Positions 1 through 7,914 are shown, counted from the stretch's first letter. The stretch: DNA of 37,278 nucleotides from Bacteroidota bacterium (GCA_013297775.1 JAAFIL010000034.1:1-37278), one strand, 5' to 3'. The notes: generated by a model not told the origin, from the letters alone. Numbers and translations: made by a program.

Positions 1-27
1 TAATTTTATTTCTGTATTTTTACTCAT
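1..27 (-). CDS. Start of an unidentified gene running off the left edge
   Basis: The minus strand has an ATG at 27 followed by an open frame reading MSKNTEIKL up to the window edge. A perfect Bacteroidota -7 box (TAAATTTG on the minus strand, 54-61) lies 26 bases upstream, and a terminator for the preceding gene lies just before that, so a new transcription unit probably starts here. Nine residues are too few to identify the product. It shares strand and orientation with the KilA-N and cysteine desulfurase genes to its right. Confidence 0.4.
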
Positions 28-53
28 AATGTTTTTTTATGTCTTAGTAAACA

Positions 54-61
54 CAAATTTA
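54..61 (-). promoter_or_regulatory. Possible -7 promoter box for the gene leaving the window
   Basis: On the minus strand this reads TAAATTTG, matching the Bacteroidota TAnnTTTG consensus. No TTTG is present 19 bases upstream, where the sequence is instead the arm of the 69-96 hairpin, so only half of the promoter is supported. Confidence 0.35.
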
Positions 62-68
62 CATTATT

Positions 69-96
69 AAAAAAGGGTAACATCAGTTACCCTTTT
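69..96 (-). terminator. Intrinsic terminator after the KilA-N gene
   Basis: Perfect 11-bp inverted repeat (71-81 with 86-96) around a 4-base loop. Read on the minus strand the stem is followed by six T. It lies 142 bases past the stop of the KilA-N gene and just before the next minus-strand start, as expected for a terminator closing the desulfurase/KilA-N unit. Confidence 0.7.
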
Positions 97-237
97 AATT
101 AAAAAATTAGTCGGTTAGTAGTGATAATTTATATATTTCTTTCCACCCTTAGATTCCCCTAATTGTAAACATCCTTCTCACCCTCAAAGCAAGTAAGAAA
201 GAATCAAGCAATGAAATACTAAAAATCAAATCTTCCA

Positions 238-1062
238 TTATTTCAAACCTTTCAACCCCTTTGCATTCACTAGGCTTTTCATTTGCGCAATGGCAATTTC
301 GTTAAATTGTAGTAGCCTTTCTTTTTGAGCCAACCCTTGATGAATTAAAACAGCATTAATGCTTTCGATATTGGAAAGAACTACTAATTGTTCAATGGTG
401 GCATGGTCGCGAATATTTCCGTCAAGCGCAGGATTCGCATCTCTCCATGCTGCGGCAGTGATGCCAAAAAGGGCTATATTTAGTAAGTCGGCTTCATTGG
501 CATAAGTAATTCCTGCTTGTTTTTTTGTAATAGCAGCGGGTATCAATTTTTCTTTAATAGCATCGGTATGAATATGATAATTTACTTTGGCTAAGGTGCG
601 TTGCAGATTCCATTCTAATTTTAAGCGATTGTTCTCATCTTCTTTGAGTCTTTGAAATTCTTTAATAAGGTAAAGTTTAAAACTAGAGCTTACCCACGAT
701 GCAAATTCAAAAGCAATATCTTTTTGTGCATAAGTACCTCCTTTGTTTCCCGCTTTTGAAATAATTCCTTTGGCGTTGGTGCTTTCCACCCATTTGGCAG
801 GCGACATGGTGAATGAGTTACTGCCTGCTTCAAAAAGAAAGGAGTCGAATTCGACCCCTTTGAATTCTGGGTTGTTTAGCTGTTCCCATAAGCCTAAAAA
901 CTCAATTGTAGTTCGGGAACGCATCCAATTTTTCACTACGTCTTTGGGTTCTTCTGCATTCTTTTGCCGAGCTATGTCAGTAAGCGATATATAGTCTTCC
1001 TTATTAATTTTTAAAGTGGTTATCGTAAGACCTTTTACGATAATAATTTCTTTTTTTGTCAT
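238..1062 (-). CDS. KilA-N domain protein
   Basis: 274 residues. The first ~110 residues resemble the KilA-N DNA-binding domain of phage and bacterial proteins: a beta-strand start, YISLTDIAR, a Trp-centred KNWMRSRTTIEFLGLWE helix, then KGGTYAQKDIAFEFASWVS, the conserved end of the fold. Residues 110-150 form the FKLYLIKEFQRLKEDE helix common after this domain. The C-terminal ~120 residues (NYHIHTDAIKEKLIP onwards) recur in chromosomal Bacteroidota members and have no known function. KilA-N proteins bind DNA, but no enzymatic role can be assigned. The gene starts 30 bases after the cysteine desulfurase stop on the same strand and is probably cotranscribed with it. Domain call is good; function unknown. 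Confidence 0.85.
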   Translation of the reverse strand: MTKKEIIIVKGLTITTLKINKEDYISLTDIARQKNAEEPKDVVKNWMRSRTTIEFLGLWEQLNNPEFKGVEFDSFLFEAGSNSFTMSPAKWVESTNAKGIISKAGNKGGTYAQKDIAFEFASWVSSSFKLYLIKEFQRLKEDENNRLKLEWNLQRTLAKVNYHIHTDAIKEKLIPAAITKKQAGITYANEADLLNIALFGITAAAWRDANPALDGNIRDHATIEQLVVLSNIESINAVLIHQGLAQKERLLQFNEIAIAQMKSLVNAKGLKGLK

Positions 1063-1092
1063 GTTAAATCAATTTTGGTGAATTTACGATAC

Positions 1093-2274
1093 TTAACTAA
1101 TCATTGAACGAAGACTACTCACAACATTTTTTACAGCATCAATAACAATATCAATTTCCTTTTTGGTATTGAATTTTCCGATAGAAAAACGGATTGAACT
1201 AAATGCAGCAACTTCATCTAATCCCATTGCAGTTAAAACATGAGAAGGCTCAATAGATGCCGAAGTGCAAGCACTTCCATTGCTAACAGCAATCAAAGGC
1301 AAATCATTATCAGGGTTGCTCAACCCCATAATAATCGCATCTGCGTCAGCACCACAAAATAAAACATTAGAAGTATTATAAAGTCTATTTTTAATAGTGC
1401 CATTGACATAAGTTTCATCAATTTTAAGCAATTCAGTTTCTAAATAATCTCTCAAAGTACCAGTTTTTTCAGCATTCTTTGACATTTCCTTTTGTGCAAT
1501 CGAACAAGCTAAACCTAAAGCTACAATGCCAGGGACATTAAGTGTTCCGCTTCGCATACCTTTTTCGTGACCACCCCCATGTAACAAAGCAGGTATTTTT
1601 ATACGGTTCATTCTTTGACGAACATACAAAGCACCAACTCCCTTTGGGGCATGTAACTTATGACCACTAAGACACAATAAATCAATCCCCAGTTCATCTA
1701 CATGGATAGAAATTTTACCAACTGCTTGTGTAGCATCAGACATGAACAAAGCCCCTACATTATGCGACAGTTCAGCAATTTCTTTTATCGGTTGTATGAC
1801 ACCCGTTTCATTGTTGGCAAGCATGACAGATACTAAAATGGTATCATCACGCAAGCAAGTTTTGAGTTCTTCTAAATCAATTAAACCATCTGGCTTTACA
1901 GACAAGTAAGTAACTTCAAAACCTTTGCTTTCCAAATACCGACAAGTATCCAAAACAGCACTATGTTCGGTTGATACTGTAATTATATGTTTGCCTTTTA
2001 ACTGGTAATTTTCAGCGACACCTTTTATAGCAAGGTTTATCGCTTCGGTTGCCCCACTTGTAAAGACAATTTCGTGTGCTTCTGCACCTATTAATTCTGA
2101 CACTTGAACCCTAGCCGTCTTGACAGCTTCGTAGGCATGGATGCCAAACTGATGAGTGCTATTTGCATTTGCAAACTCATTGGTAAGAAATGGCATCATC
2201 GCATCCAAGACCCTTTTATCAATTTGGGTGGTTGCGTTATTGTCTAAATAAATGATTTGATTTTTTGCTTCCAT
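1093..2274 (-). CDS. Cysteine desulfurase (NifS/IscS/DndA superfamily)
   Basis: 393 residues, full length for a class V aminotransferase-fold cysteine desulfurase, a PLP enzyme that takes sulfur from cysteine as an enzyme-bound persulfide. Visible landmarks: N-terminal YLDNNATT, SGATEAIN near 73-80, PLP-contacting His104 (STEHSA) and Asp180 (MSDATQ), the PLP Schiff-base Lys206 (SGHKLHAPKG), the RSGTLN loop at 241-246, and the catalytic Cys336 in NGSACTSAS. The NNATT start and EPSHVLTAMG after the Cys loop look more like DndA-type or accessory desulfurases than a housekeeping IscS, but sequence alone does not settle this. No iscU, iscA or sufU partner lies in the window; its close neighbour is a KilA-N gene. 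Confidence 0.93.
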   Translation of the reverse strand: MEAKNQIIYLDNNATTQIDKRVLDAMMPFLTNEFANANSTHQFGIHAYEAVKTARVQVSELIGAEAHEIVFTSGATEAINLAIKGVAENYQLKGKHIITVSTEHSAVLDTCRYLESKGFEVTYLSVKPDGLIDLEELKTCLRDDTILVSVMLANNETGVIQPIKEIAELSHNVGALFMSDATQAVGKISIHVDELGIDLLCLSGHKLHAPKGVGALYVRQRMNRIKIPALLHGGGHEKGMRSGTLNVPGIVALGLACSIAQKEMSKNAEKTGTLRDYLETELLKIDETYVNGTIKNRLYNTSNVLFCGADADAIIMGLSNPDNDLPLIAVSNGSACTSASIEPSHVLTAMGLDEVAAFSSIRFSIGKFNTKKEIDIVIDAVKNVVSSLRSMIS

Positions 2275-2456
2275 TTACAACAAATAAATTTATGAATTTG
2301 AAGGGGTCTTTCGATAGGCAATTATAAAATTAATTCAACAAGAAGACACCAACAACACTCCCCAAACAAATGGATAGGTATTATATAATTCACTAAATTG
2401 TACAAGTTTTTATAGTTCAAAATGGAATTTATACACATTCATAAAACGTTGAAAAG

Positions 2457-2648
2457 ATGAAAGATAAAATAGGATTCAATATGATTTTTGCCTTGATGGC
2501 ATTTCCATTAGGTTTAGCATTGCTTAGAGAATTTGATTTTCAAAATTTCGTATTCAGAAAGCAAGCATTAGGTTTTCTTTACCTAATAGTATTTATTATC
2601 TGCGTATTTCTAACCTTTAAGAAAAAAAAGAAAGAAACCGAAAAGTAA
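2457..2648 (+). CDS. Small two-helix membrane protein, unknown
   Basis: 63 residues. Two hydrophobic stretches (about 8-23 and 40-56) are separated by a polar loop, and the tail is very basic (KKKKKETEK), which predicts both ends in the cytoplasm. ATG start in an A-rich context. It is divergent from the cysteine desulfurase and isolated before the toxin-antitoxin pair. I do not recognise the family. The pattern supports a real small gene, but length alone is weak evidence. Confidence 0.5.
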   Translation: MKDKIGFNMIFALMAFPLGLALLREFDFQNFVFRKQALGFLYLIVFIICVFLTFKKKKKETEK

Positions 2649-2765
2649 AAGTTACCACTCACAAAGGTTTGCTAAAGTAGGGTAGAAGAGTTGAGTAAAC
2701 GTACTTGGACATCTAGTAATTATTAATCACAATAGGATTACCTGCAAGTGGCAACCATTTTGTAA

Positions 2766-2816
2766 TTTGGCAATTTCAAAATTTACACGTAGATTTATAA
2801 TTAAACAAACACGTGT
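2766..2816 (+). promoter_or_regulatory. Candidate promoter and operator of the toxin-antitoxin operon
   Basis: TTTG at 2766-2769 and TAGATTTA at 2790-2797 are spaced by 20 bases, near the Bacteroidota TTTG-N19-TAnnTTTG promoter (last base of the -7 box differs). The palindrome ACACGTGT (2809-2816) sits directly before the antitoxin ATG, and a second ACACGT half-site lies upstream at 2784-2789. Paired half-sites around a promoter are what an autoregulating antitoxin would use; this is inference. Confidence 0.35.
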
Positions 2817-2819
2817 GTT

Positions 2820-3065
2820 ATGACAACAAAACTAACATTAACAATGGACGATTCCGTAATTTCAGTTGCTAAGAAATATGCAAGGCAAAAAGGTAAAAGT
2901 TTGTCCGACATAGTAGAAAACTATCTTATGTCTTTGACTTCGAAAGAAGATAAAGACGAAAAAATTTCACCAAAAATTTTAAAACTAATGGGTGTTATTT
3001 CGTTACCAAACAATTATGACTACAAAAAAGAACTAACCAAAGGACTGACTAAAAAGTATAAGTAA
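2820..3065 (+). CDS. Antitoxin of a PIN-type toxin-antitoxin pair (DUF6364-like)
   Basis: 81 residues. It begins TTKLTLTMDDSVISVAKKYARQKGKSLSDIVENYL, the beta-strand plus two-helix layout of a ribbon-helix-helix-like DNA-binding antitoxin of the DUF6364 type. The C-terminal half (KISPKILKLMGV...) would be the part that wraps and blocks the toxin. Its TAA overlaps the toxin ATG by one base (TAATG), which supports translational coupling and is typical of toxin-antitoxin operons. RHH antitoxins generally repress their own promoter; a candidate operator lies just upstream. Confidence 0.8.
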   Translation: MTTKLTLTMDDSVISVAKKYARQKGKSLSDIVENYLMSLTSKEDKDEKISPKILKLMGVISLPNNYDYKKELTKGLTKKYK

Positions 3066-3493
3066 TGAAAAATATTTTTCTAGATACCAATATACTGATT
3101 GACTTTTTTGCTGATAGAAAACCTTTTTCGATAGAGGCTGCTAAACTTTTTAATTACTCATTTAAAAAGAAAATATCTATTTACATTTCTGCCGTTTCAT
3201 ACAATAACATCTACTACATCCTTAGGCAGTCTTTCAGTCATTTAAAGGCCATTAAAATGCTTTCTGAACTAAATGAATGGACTGATATTATTGATGTTTC
3301 AAAAGAAGTAATCAGAAAATCACTTAAATCAGGCTTTAAAGATTTTGAAGATGCCATCCAATATAATTGTGCTAAATCTTACACTAAAATTGATTTTATC
3401 GTTACACGAGATACTAAAGACTTCAAAACAAGTTCTTTACCCATTTTAACGCCAAAAGAGGCGTTAACCTTAATCGAAAAGCTACCAAACTAG
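3065..3493 (+). CDS. PIN-domain toxin, PIN_3 (VapC-like) ribonuclease
   Basis: 142 residues, usual PIN length. Acidic metal-site residues are visible: Asp7 in FLDTNILIDFF, Glu95/Asp96 in FKDFEDAIQ, and Asp116 in VTRDTKDF. The second acidic position typical of classical VapC proteins is replaced by Asn in SAVSYNNIYYILR, a pattern I associate with the PIN_3 family of Bacteroidota. PIN toxins are Mg-dependent endoribonucleases that cut tRNA or rRNA; the target here is unknown. The start overlaps the antitoxin stop by one base. Acting as a toxin is inferred from family and pairing. Confidence 0.85.
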   Translation: MKNIFLDTNILIDFFADRKPFSIEAAKLFNYSFKKKISIYISAVSYNNIYYILRQSFSHLKAIKMLSELNEWTDIIDVSKEVIRKSLKSGFKDFEDAIQYNCAKSYTKIDFIVTRDTKDFKTSSLPILTPKEALTLIEKLPN

Positions 3494-3537
3494 AGGCAAA
3501 GGAGTTCATATACTATTTTACTAAACAAAAAATTTAA

Positions 3538-3697
3538 TACCAATATCGGTTCTAAAAGATACAAGTTGAACCAGAATTATTTTTCTTTTAGGCGACGAAA
3601 AAATTATAGGCGTAGCAAGGCCTACGGGTATAATTTTTGAGGAAGTATAAGAGAAAAAGAAACTGGGTCAACGTATCTTTTAGAAATGATGTTGGTA
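3538..3697. repeat. Near-perfect 160-bp palindromic element
   Basis: Outer arms 3538-3562 and 3673-3697 match as inverted repeats at 22 of 25 positions (24 of 25 counting G-U pairs). Inner arms 3599-3615 and 3622-3638 match at 15 of 17 around a 6-base loop. The sequence between also pairs in part (gttgaaccag with the complement of ctgggtcaac). The ends read taccaa...ttggta. There is no reading frame. It looks like a dispersed palindromic repeat or a small non-autonomous element between the toxin gene and the DUF2795 gene. The rest of the 3494-3808 gap holds only the terminator at 3774-3810. Confidence 0.75.
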
Positions 3698-3773
3698 TAA
3701 GCAGTCACTCCACCATCTCGGTAATTTTCAAATATAATTTTCAAATTGGGTTAAGACAGCGAATAAAATCAAT

Positions 3774-3810
3774 AAAAAAGGGCTGGTGAATAACAACAGC
3801 CCTTTTTTTT
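3774..3810. terminator. Bidirectional intrinsic terminator
   Basis: AAAAAAGGGCTG (3774-3785) pairs with CAGCCC plus T8 (3797-3810) around an 11-base loop. The A-tract and T-tract make it usable in both directions. On the minus strand it follows the DUF2795 stop, which overlaps the T-run; on the plus strand it could end toxin transcripts. Confidence 0.8.
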
Positions 3811-4030
3811 AAAATTCATCTTCATTAAAAAAGAAATCATCTTTGGTTGGATAATCTGGCCAAATTTCTTCAATGGTTTCATAACTCTCCCCTTCATCTT
3901 CTATCTCTTGCAAGTTTTCAATCACTTCCATAGGCGCACCGCTGCGAATGGCAAAATCAATTAATTCATCTTTTGTAGCCGGCCAGGGTGCATCTTCTAA
4001 CCAACTTGCTAACTCTAATGTCCAGTACAT
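3809..4030 (-). CDS. DUF2795 family small acidic protein
   Basis: 73 residues. YWTLELASWLEDAPWPATKDELIDFAIRSGAPMEVIENLQEI is the DUF2795 domain, a short helical module found in many Bacteroidota and Actinobacteria. The C-terminus is strongly acidic and aromatic (EEIWPDYPTKDDFFFNEDEF). The function of the family is not established. It is a single gene, closed by the terminator at 3774-3810. The 255 bases upstream (4031-4285) are AT-rich; besides a palindromic A6TAGCTAT6 at 4203-4220 I see nothing in them. Confidence 0.85.
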   Translation of the reverse strand: MYWTLELASWLEDAPWPATKDELIDFAIRSGAPMEVIENLQEIEDEGESYETIEEIWPDYPTKDDFFFNEDEF

Positions 4031-4285
4031 ATATTTATTTTATTTTTTTAAGCGTTAATACTTTTTAGTTTAACTAATTCTGAAACGTACTTCAACAACT
4101 AGATCAACTTATTCAAATTTGGGTTTTAACTATTCCACCTAAATCGAATTTTAATTTTGTGCAAAAGAATACATTTTTTTTTACTTAAAAAATGGTTTTT
4201 ATAAAAAATAGCTATTTTTTTTAAAAACTAATCTATTAATTACCAACAGATTAGAAAAAGGCTATAAAAAACCTATTCTCAGCAC

Positions 4286-5914
4286 CTAAGTTTGCAGCAC
4301 GCCCACGTTATACGCCTTCCGAATAGGCGCATGGTTAGCCATTTCTATGCCCATGCTAATTACTTTTCTGGTGTCGGTTGGGTGTATAATGGCATCTAAC
4401 CATAACCGCGACGCCGCATAATAGGGCGTGGTTTGCGTATCGTAACGGTCTTTAATTTTATTATACAAAGCTGTTTCTTTTTCTTCAGTAATTTCTTCGC
4501 CCTTTGCTTTTAAACTGGCCACTTCTATTTGAACTAATACTTTAGCGGCTTGTGCACCGCCCATAACGGCTACTTGGGCAGTAGGCCACCCCACAATTAA
4601 GCGAGGGTCGTACGCCTTTCCGCACATGGCATAATTAGCAGCCCCATAACTATTGCCAACAATGATGGTAAACTTAGGTACCACGCTGTTGCTCATGGCA
4701 TTTACCAATTTGGCACCGTCTTTAATAATTCCACCTTGCTCGCTGCGAGAGCCAACCATAAAGCCCGTCGCATCTTGTAAAAACACCAATGGAATTTTCT
4801 TTTGGTTACAGTTCATAATAAACCGCGCAGCTTTATCGGCACTATCGCTATAAATTACGCCACCAAATTGCATTTCGCCTTTTTTACTTTTAACTACTTT
4901 GCGTTGATTGGCAACAATACCAACCGCCCAGCCATCTATGCGGGCATAGCCACAAATGATAGATTTGCCATACAGGGCTTTGTATTCTTCGAGTTCGCCG
5001 CGGTCAACCAAGCGTTCAATAACTTCGTACATGTCGTATTGTTTATCGCGTGTATCGGGCACAATGCCTAATAATTCCTCTTGATTTTTTTGAGGTAGGG
5101 CAGGGGTTTTGCGATCGAATCCCGCTTTTTCATAATCGCCTACTTTATCCATGATGTTGCGAATGCTATCTAGGCAGGCTTGGTCGTTAGGATGTTTATA
5201 ATCGGTTACGCCACTTATTTCGCAATGAGTAGTGGCGCCGCCTAACGTTTCGTTATCAATGGTTTCGCCAACGGCTGCTTTCACTAAGTAACTGCCTGCT
5301 AAAAATATACTTCCTGTTTTATCTACAATCATGGCTTCGTCGCTCATAATAGGTAAATAGGCTCCTCCAGCCACACAACTGCCCATTACCGCAGCAATTT
5401 GTAAAATACCTTGCGAACTCATCACGGCATTGTTTCTAAAAATGCGACCGAAATGTTCTTTGTCAGGAAAAATCTCATCTTGCATGGGTAAATAAACACC
5501 TGCACTATCTACTAAATAAATAATGGGCAAACGATTTTCCATTGCTATTTCTTGAGCTCTTAAATTTTTCTTTCCTGTTATCGGAAACCAAGCGCCTGCT
5601 TTGACGGTAGCATCGTTAGCCACCACAATACATTGCTTGCCGCTTACATAGCCAATCACAATAACAACACCTCCAGCCGGACAACCGCCATGCTCGGCAT
5701 ACATCTCGTAGCCCGCAAAGGCACCAATTTCGGTGCGAGGCGTATTTTTATCTAATAAATAATCAATGCGTTCGCGCGCCGTTAATTTACCTTGTTCGTG
5801 CTGCTTATCTATTCGCGATTTTCCACCACCCAAATATATTTTTTGTAAGCGTTGTTCCATCTGCGAAATAAGCAAACGCATCTTATCCTCGTTTTTATTA
5901 AATTCTAAATCCAT
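4286..5914 (-). CDS. Acyl-CoA carboxylase, carboxyltransferase (beta) subunit
   Basis: 542 residues, normal for the biotin-dependent carboxyltransferase of methylcrotonyl-, geranyl- or propionyl-CoA carboxylase. It moves CO2 from biotin to an acyl-CoA. Family landmarks: GKLTARERIDYLLD near 42-55, the N-terminal crotonase-like half with VMGSCVAGGAYLPIMSDE, and the C-terminal half with FLQDATGFMVGSRSEQGGIIKDGAKLV and GNSYGAANYAMCGKAYDPR. PMQDEIFPDKEHFGRIFRN and MSSQGI favour the methylcrotonyl-CoA carboxylase branch (leucine breakdown) over propionyl-CoA carboxylase. The alpha subunit with biotin carboxylase and biotin carrier is not in the window, so the substrate stays open. A good promoter lies at 5932-5962. 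The 267-base gap to lpxD (5915-6181) is otherwise featureless. Confidence 0.93.
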   Translation of the reverse strand: MDLEFNKNEDKMRLLISQMEQRLQKIYLGGGKSRIDKQHEQGKLTARERIDYLLDKNTPRTEIGAFAGYEMYAEHGGCPAGGVVIVIGYVSGKQCIVVANDATVKAGAWFPITGKKNLRAQEIAMENRLPIIYLVDSAGVYLPMQDEIFPDKEHFGRIFRNNAVMSSQGILQIAAVMGSCVAGGAYLPIMSDEAMIVDKTGSIFLAGSYLVKAAVGETIDNETLGGATTHCEISGVTDYKHPNDQACLDSIRNIMDKVGDYEKAGFDRKTPALPQKNQEELLGIVPDTRDKQYDMYEVIERLVDRGELEEYKALYGKSIICGYARIDGWAVGIVANQRKVVKSKKGEMQFGGVIYSDSADKAARFIMNCNQKKIPLVFLQDATGFMVGSRSEQGGIIKDGAKLVNAMSNSVVPKFTIIVGNSYGAANYAMCGKAYDPRLIVGWPTAQVAVMGGAQAAKVLVQIEVASLKAKGEEITEEKETALYNKIKDRYDTQTTPYYAASRLWLDAIIHPTDTRKVISMGIEMANHAPIRKAYNVGVLQT

Positions 5915-5931
5915 ACGTGTTTATGAGTGTG

Positions 5932-5962
5932 TAAATATACTAATCGCATAGTCACTATCAAA
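5932..5962 (-). promoter_or_regulatory. Candidate promoter of the acyl-CoA carboxylase gene
   Basis: On the minus strand TTTG (5962-5959) is followed by exactly 19 bases and then TATATTTA (5939-5932). This fits the Bacteroidota TTTG-N19-TAnnTTTG consensus except for the last base. It lies 18 bases before the ATG. Confidence 0.55.
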
Positions 5963-6181
5963 ACAAAGCCTAAGCCAGTTAATTGATTTTATAACTAATT
6001 TTAAAAAAGTCTTGATGTAATCTAAATTAAAATAAAAGCTACAAATGTTTAGTCTATCAAATGGATGCGTTTTCCTAAAGCAAAAGTTGGCAAAGCCATA
6101 AATGGATGAGTTATGGGTACTAAATTTTAACCGAGAATAACATCAAGAGCAAAATTTTTTCATCCTATTTTATAAAACAAC

Positions 6182-7108
6182 TCAATACAATTTTTTAATT
6201 AAATCGGGTAATTGTTTGGCGGCAAATAATTCGCGCATTTTTTCTTTGGCTGGCCCTGCAGGACTTCCAAAATACGTTTGTCCATTTTTTACATTTTCGC
6301 CTAAACCACTTTGCGCCAAGAGGGTGGCATTGTCTTCAATGGTAATGCCGCTGCTAATGCCTACTTGCCCCCAAATGGTTACATTATTCCCAATTTTACA
6401 AGCGCCTGCAATGCCTACTTGTGCTGCAAATAAACACCGCTCGCCAATTTCTACATCGTGCCCAACGTGCACGTGGTTATCGAGTATGCTCCATTTACCA
6501 ATACTAGTTTGGCTACTCACCCCTTTGTCTATACTGCAATTGCTGCCAATAACCACATCGTCGTGTATCACCACATTTCCACAAGTATAAAGCGGTTCAA
6601 AGCTCGACGCACGTTTTTTAAAGTAAAACGCATCGCTACCAATGCTGGTGTTGGCGTGAATGGTAACGTTGTTTCCTATTTGGCAATGGTCGTAAACAAC
6701 TACATTCGGGTGCAGCACGCAATTGTCGCCAATGGTAACTTCATTGCCAATAAAACAACCCGGCATAATGATGGTATTTTTTCCAATTTTAGCGGTGTTG
6801 CTGATGGCTTGGCTGCTATATTGCCGTGGCGAAAAATGACGGGTGAGTGTATTGAATGCGGTAAACGGTTCGGGGTGTATAATGAGTGCTTTGCCACTCG
6901 GGCATTCTACTTCTTTGTTAATGATGATGGTAGTGGCGGCACTTTGCAAGGCTTTGTCGTAATACTTTGGATGATCTACAAATACGACATCGCCTAAGCT
7001 TACCCGATGTATTTCGTTAAACCCTGTAATGATGTGGTTGGCATTGCCAATAAATGGGGCATCAATAAGCGCAGCAATGTGTTGAAGAGAAGTGGGTGTA
7101 ATTTGCAT
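6182..7108 (-). CDS. LpxD-like UDP-3-O-acylglucosamine N-acyltransferase
   Basis: 308 residues. An LpxD-type N-terminal domain (1-95) is followed by a left-handed beta-helix made of hexapeptide repeats (about 103-275; e.g. IGKNTI, IGNEVT, IGDNCV, IGNNVT) and a helical C-terminus. LpxD transfers a 3-hydroxyacyl chain to UDP-3-O-acyl-glucosamine in lipid A synthesis. The catalytic His of the family corresponds to His217 in HVHVGHDVEIG. It is shorter than typical LpxD (about 340) and differs at conserved sites: VGHDV for IAHNV, and IGSDAFYF for IGxxGFG. It may therefore be a second LpxD-like paralogue with another acceptor or acyl chain. No lpxC, fabZ or lpxA neighbours are present; the gene follows an unknown gene by 6 bases. 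Confidence 0.8.
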   Translation of the reverse strand: MQITPTSLQHIAALIDAPFIGNANHIITGFNEIHRVSLGDVVFVDHPKYYDKALQSAATTIIINKEVECPSGKALIIHPEPFTAFNTLTRHFSPRQYSSQAISNTAKIGKNTIIMPGCFIGNEVTIGDNCVLHPNVVVYDHCQIGNNVTIHANTSIGSDAFYFKKRASSFEPLYTCGNVVIHDDVVIGSNCSIDKGVSSQTSIGKWSILDNHVHVGHDVEIGERCLFAAQVGIAGACKIGNNVTIWGQVGISSGITIEDNATLLAQSGLGENVKNGQTYFGSPAGPAKEKMRELFAAKQLPDLIKKLY

Positions 7109-7114
7109 ACAGAA

Positions 7115-7822
7115 TTAAAGATTTATTTCGTCATCGTAAGTGGCAGTGGTGCTATAGCCAAGGCGTTTGCCGGTGCGTAATACTGAACTGTTACTTTTTT
7201 CTTGAATTTCCATAACGCTTACTTCTCTAACAGCATCGAAAGGAGGTGTAAACAAATCGAAGGAAACCGCAAAAATGATGAGTTCGTTAATGATGTCTTT
7301 TAGGGTTTCTTTGTTAAGGGGTTCGGTACTAAACGAGGCGTATTTGTATGCCAAGGCGTTGATGCGCGTTTCAACAAAAAAGTGCATCTCGCGGTTTACA
7401 AAAATACGACAGGTTAAATAGCCTAAATCGCTAAGGCGATGGTATTTAAACGAGTCGGCTAAAAAGTTATAAATGTTAATGATGCCACAATAGGAGTTTA
7501 ATTGGTTTTGTTTAATGTAACCTGTTTTAAACATCGGGTGCGCATGGTCAAACTCAAAAACATTGGTGTGCATGTAAAAGTCTAAAATATCGCCAGCTAC
7601 TTTTAATTGAACGGCTTGCGCTCCCACATCCGAATACTTTATCGAAATACGTGCATCTATTTTTTCCGTGTCTCGTTTTAAATCTTCCGAAATATCAGTT
7701 AAAACGTCTTTTACCAAGGTGAAGGCTTTAATGATGTTGGCAAATACATCTTGTTTCATTACTGATTTTTGCGCAAGCATTTTCAGAATGGTTTCTTTTT
7801 GTGGATTAACTGATTCGCTCAT
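7115..7822 (-). CDS. Conserved hypothetical protein, probable lpxD-like partner
   Basis: 235 residues, no signal peptide or membrane segment. Mixed alpha/beta composition: an amphipathic N-terminal half (about 20-60), a Tyr/Phe-rich middle (MHTNVFEFDHAHPMFK, YLTCRIFVNREMHFFVETR), a segment NELIIFAVSFDLFTPPFD, and a polar tail ending in ATYDDEINL. I recognise no domain or catalytic motif. The gene stops 6 bases before the LpxD-like start, so the two are very probably cotranscribed. Cytoplasmic location is inferred; function unknown. Confidence 0.75.
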   Translation of the reverse strand: MSESVNPQKETILKMLAQKSVMKQDVFANIIKAFTLVKDVLTDISEDLKRDTEKIDARISIKYSDVGAQAVQLKVAGDILDFYMHTNVFEFDHAHPMFKTGYIKQNQLNSYCGIINIYNFLADSFKYHRLSDLGYLTCRIFVNREMHFFVETRINALAYKYASFSTEPLNKETLKDIINELIIFAVSFDLFTPPFDAVREVSVMEIQEKSNSSVLRTGKRLGYSTTATYDDEINL

Positions 7823-7914
7823 ATTAAAAGATTAAATATAAAAAAATAATGCAACGTTAGCACAGCATACTTTGTTTTACTTTTAACAGGAATAAAATAA
7901 ACTTGTTTCGGATT

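Noticed and set aside
4203-4220. A6TAGCTAT6 palindrome as a terminator or operator
   Set aside because: It is purely AT-rich apart from the central GC, has no loop, and no gene end lies next to it; likely compositional.
6458-6997. 179-residue plus-strand frame antisense to the LpxD-like gene
   Set aside because: The minus-strand hexapeptide-repeat protein is clearly real; the repeats keep the opposite strand open by chance.
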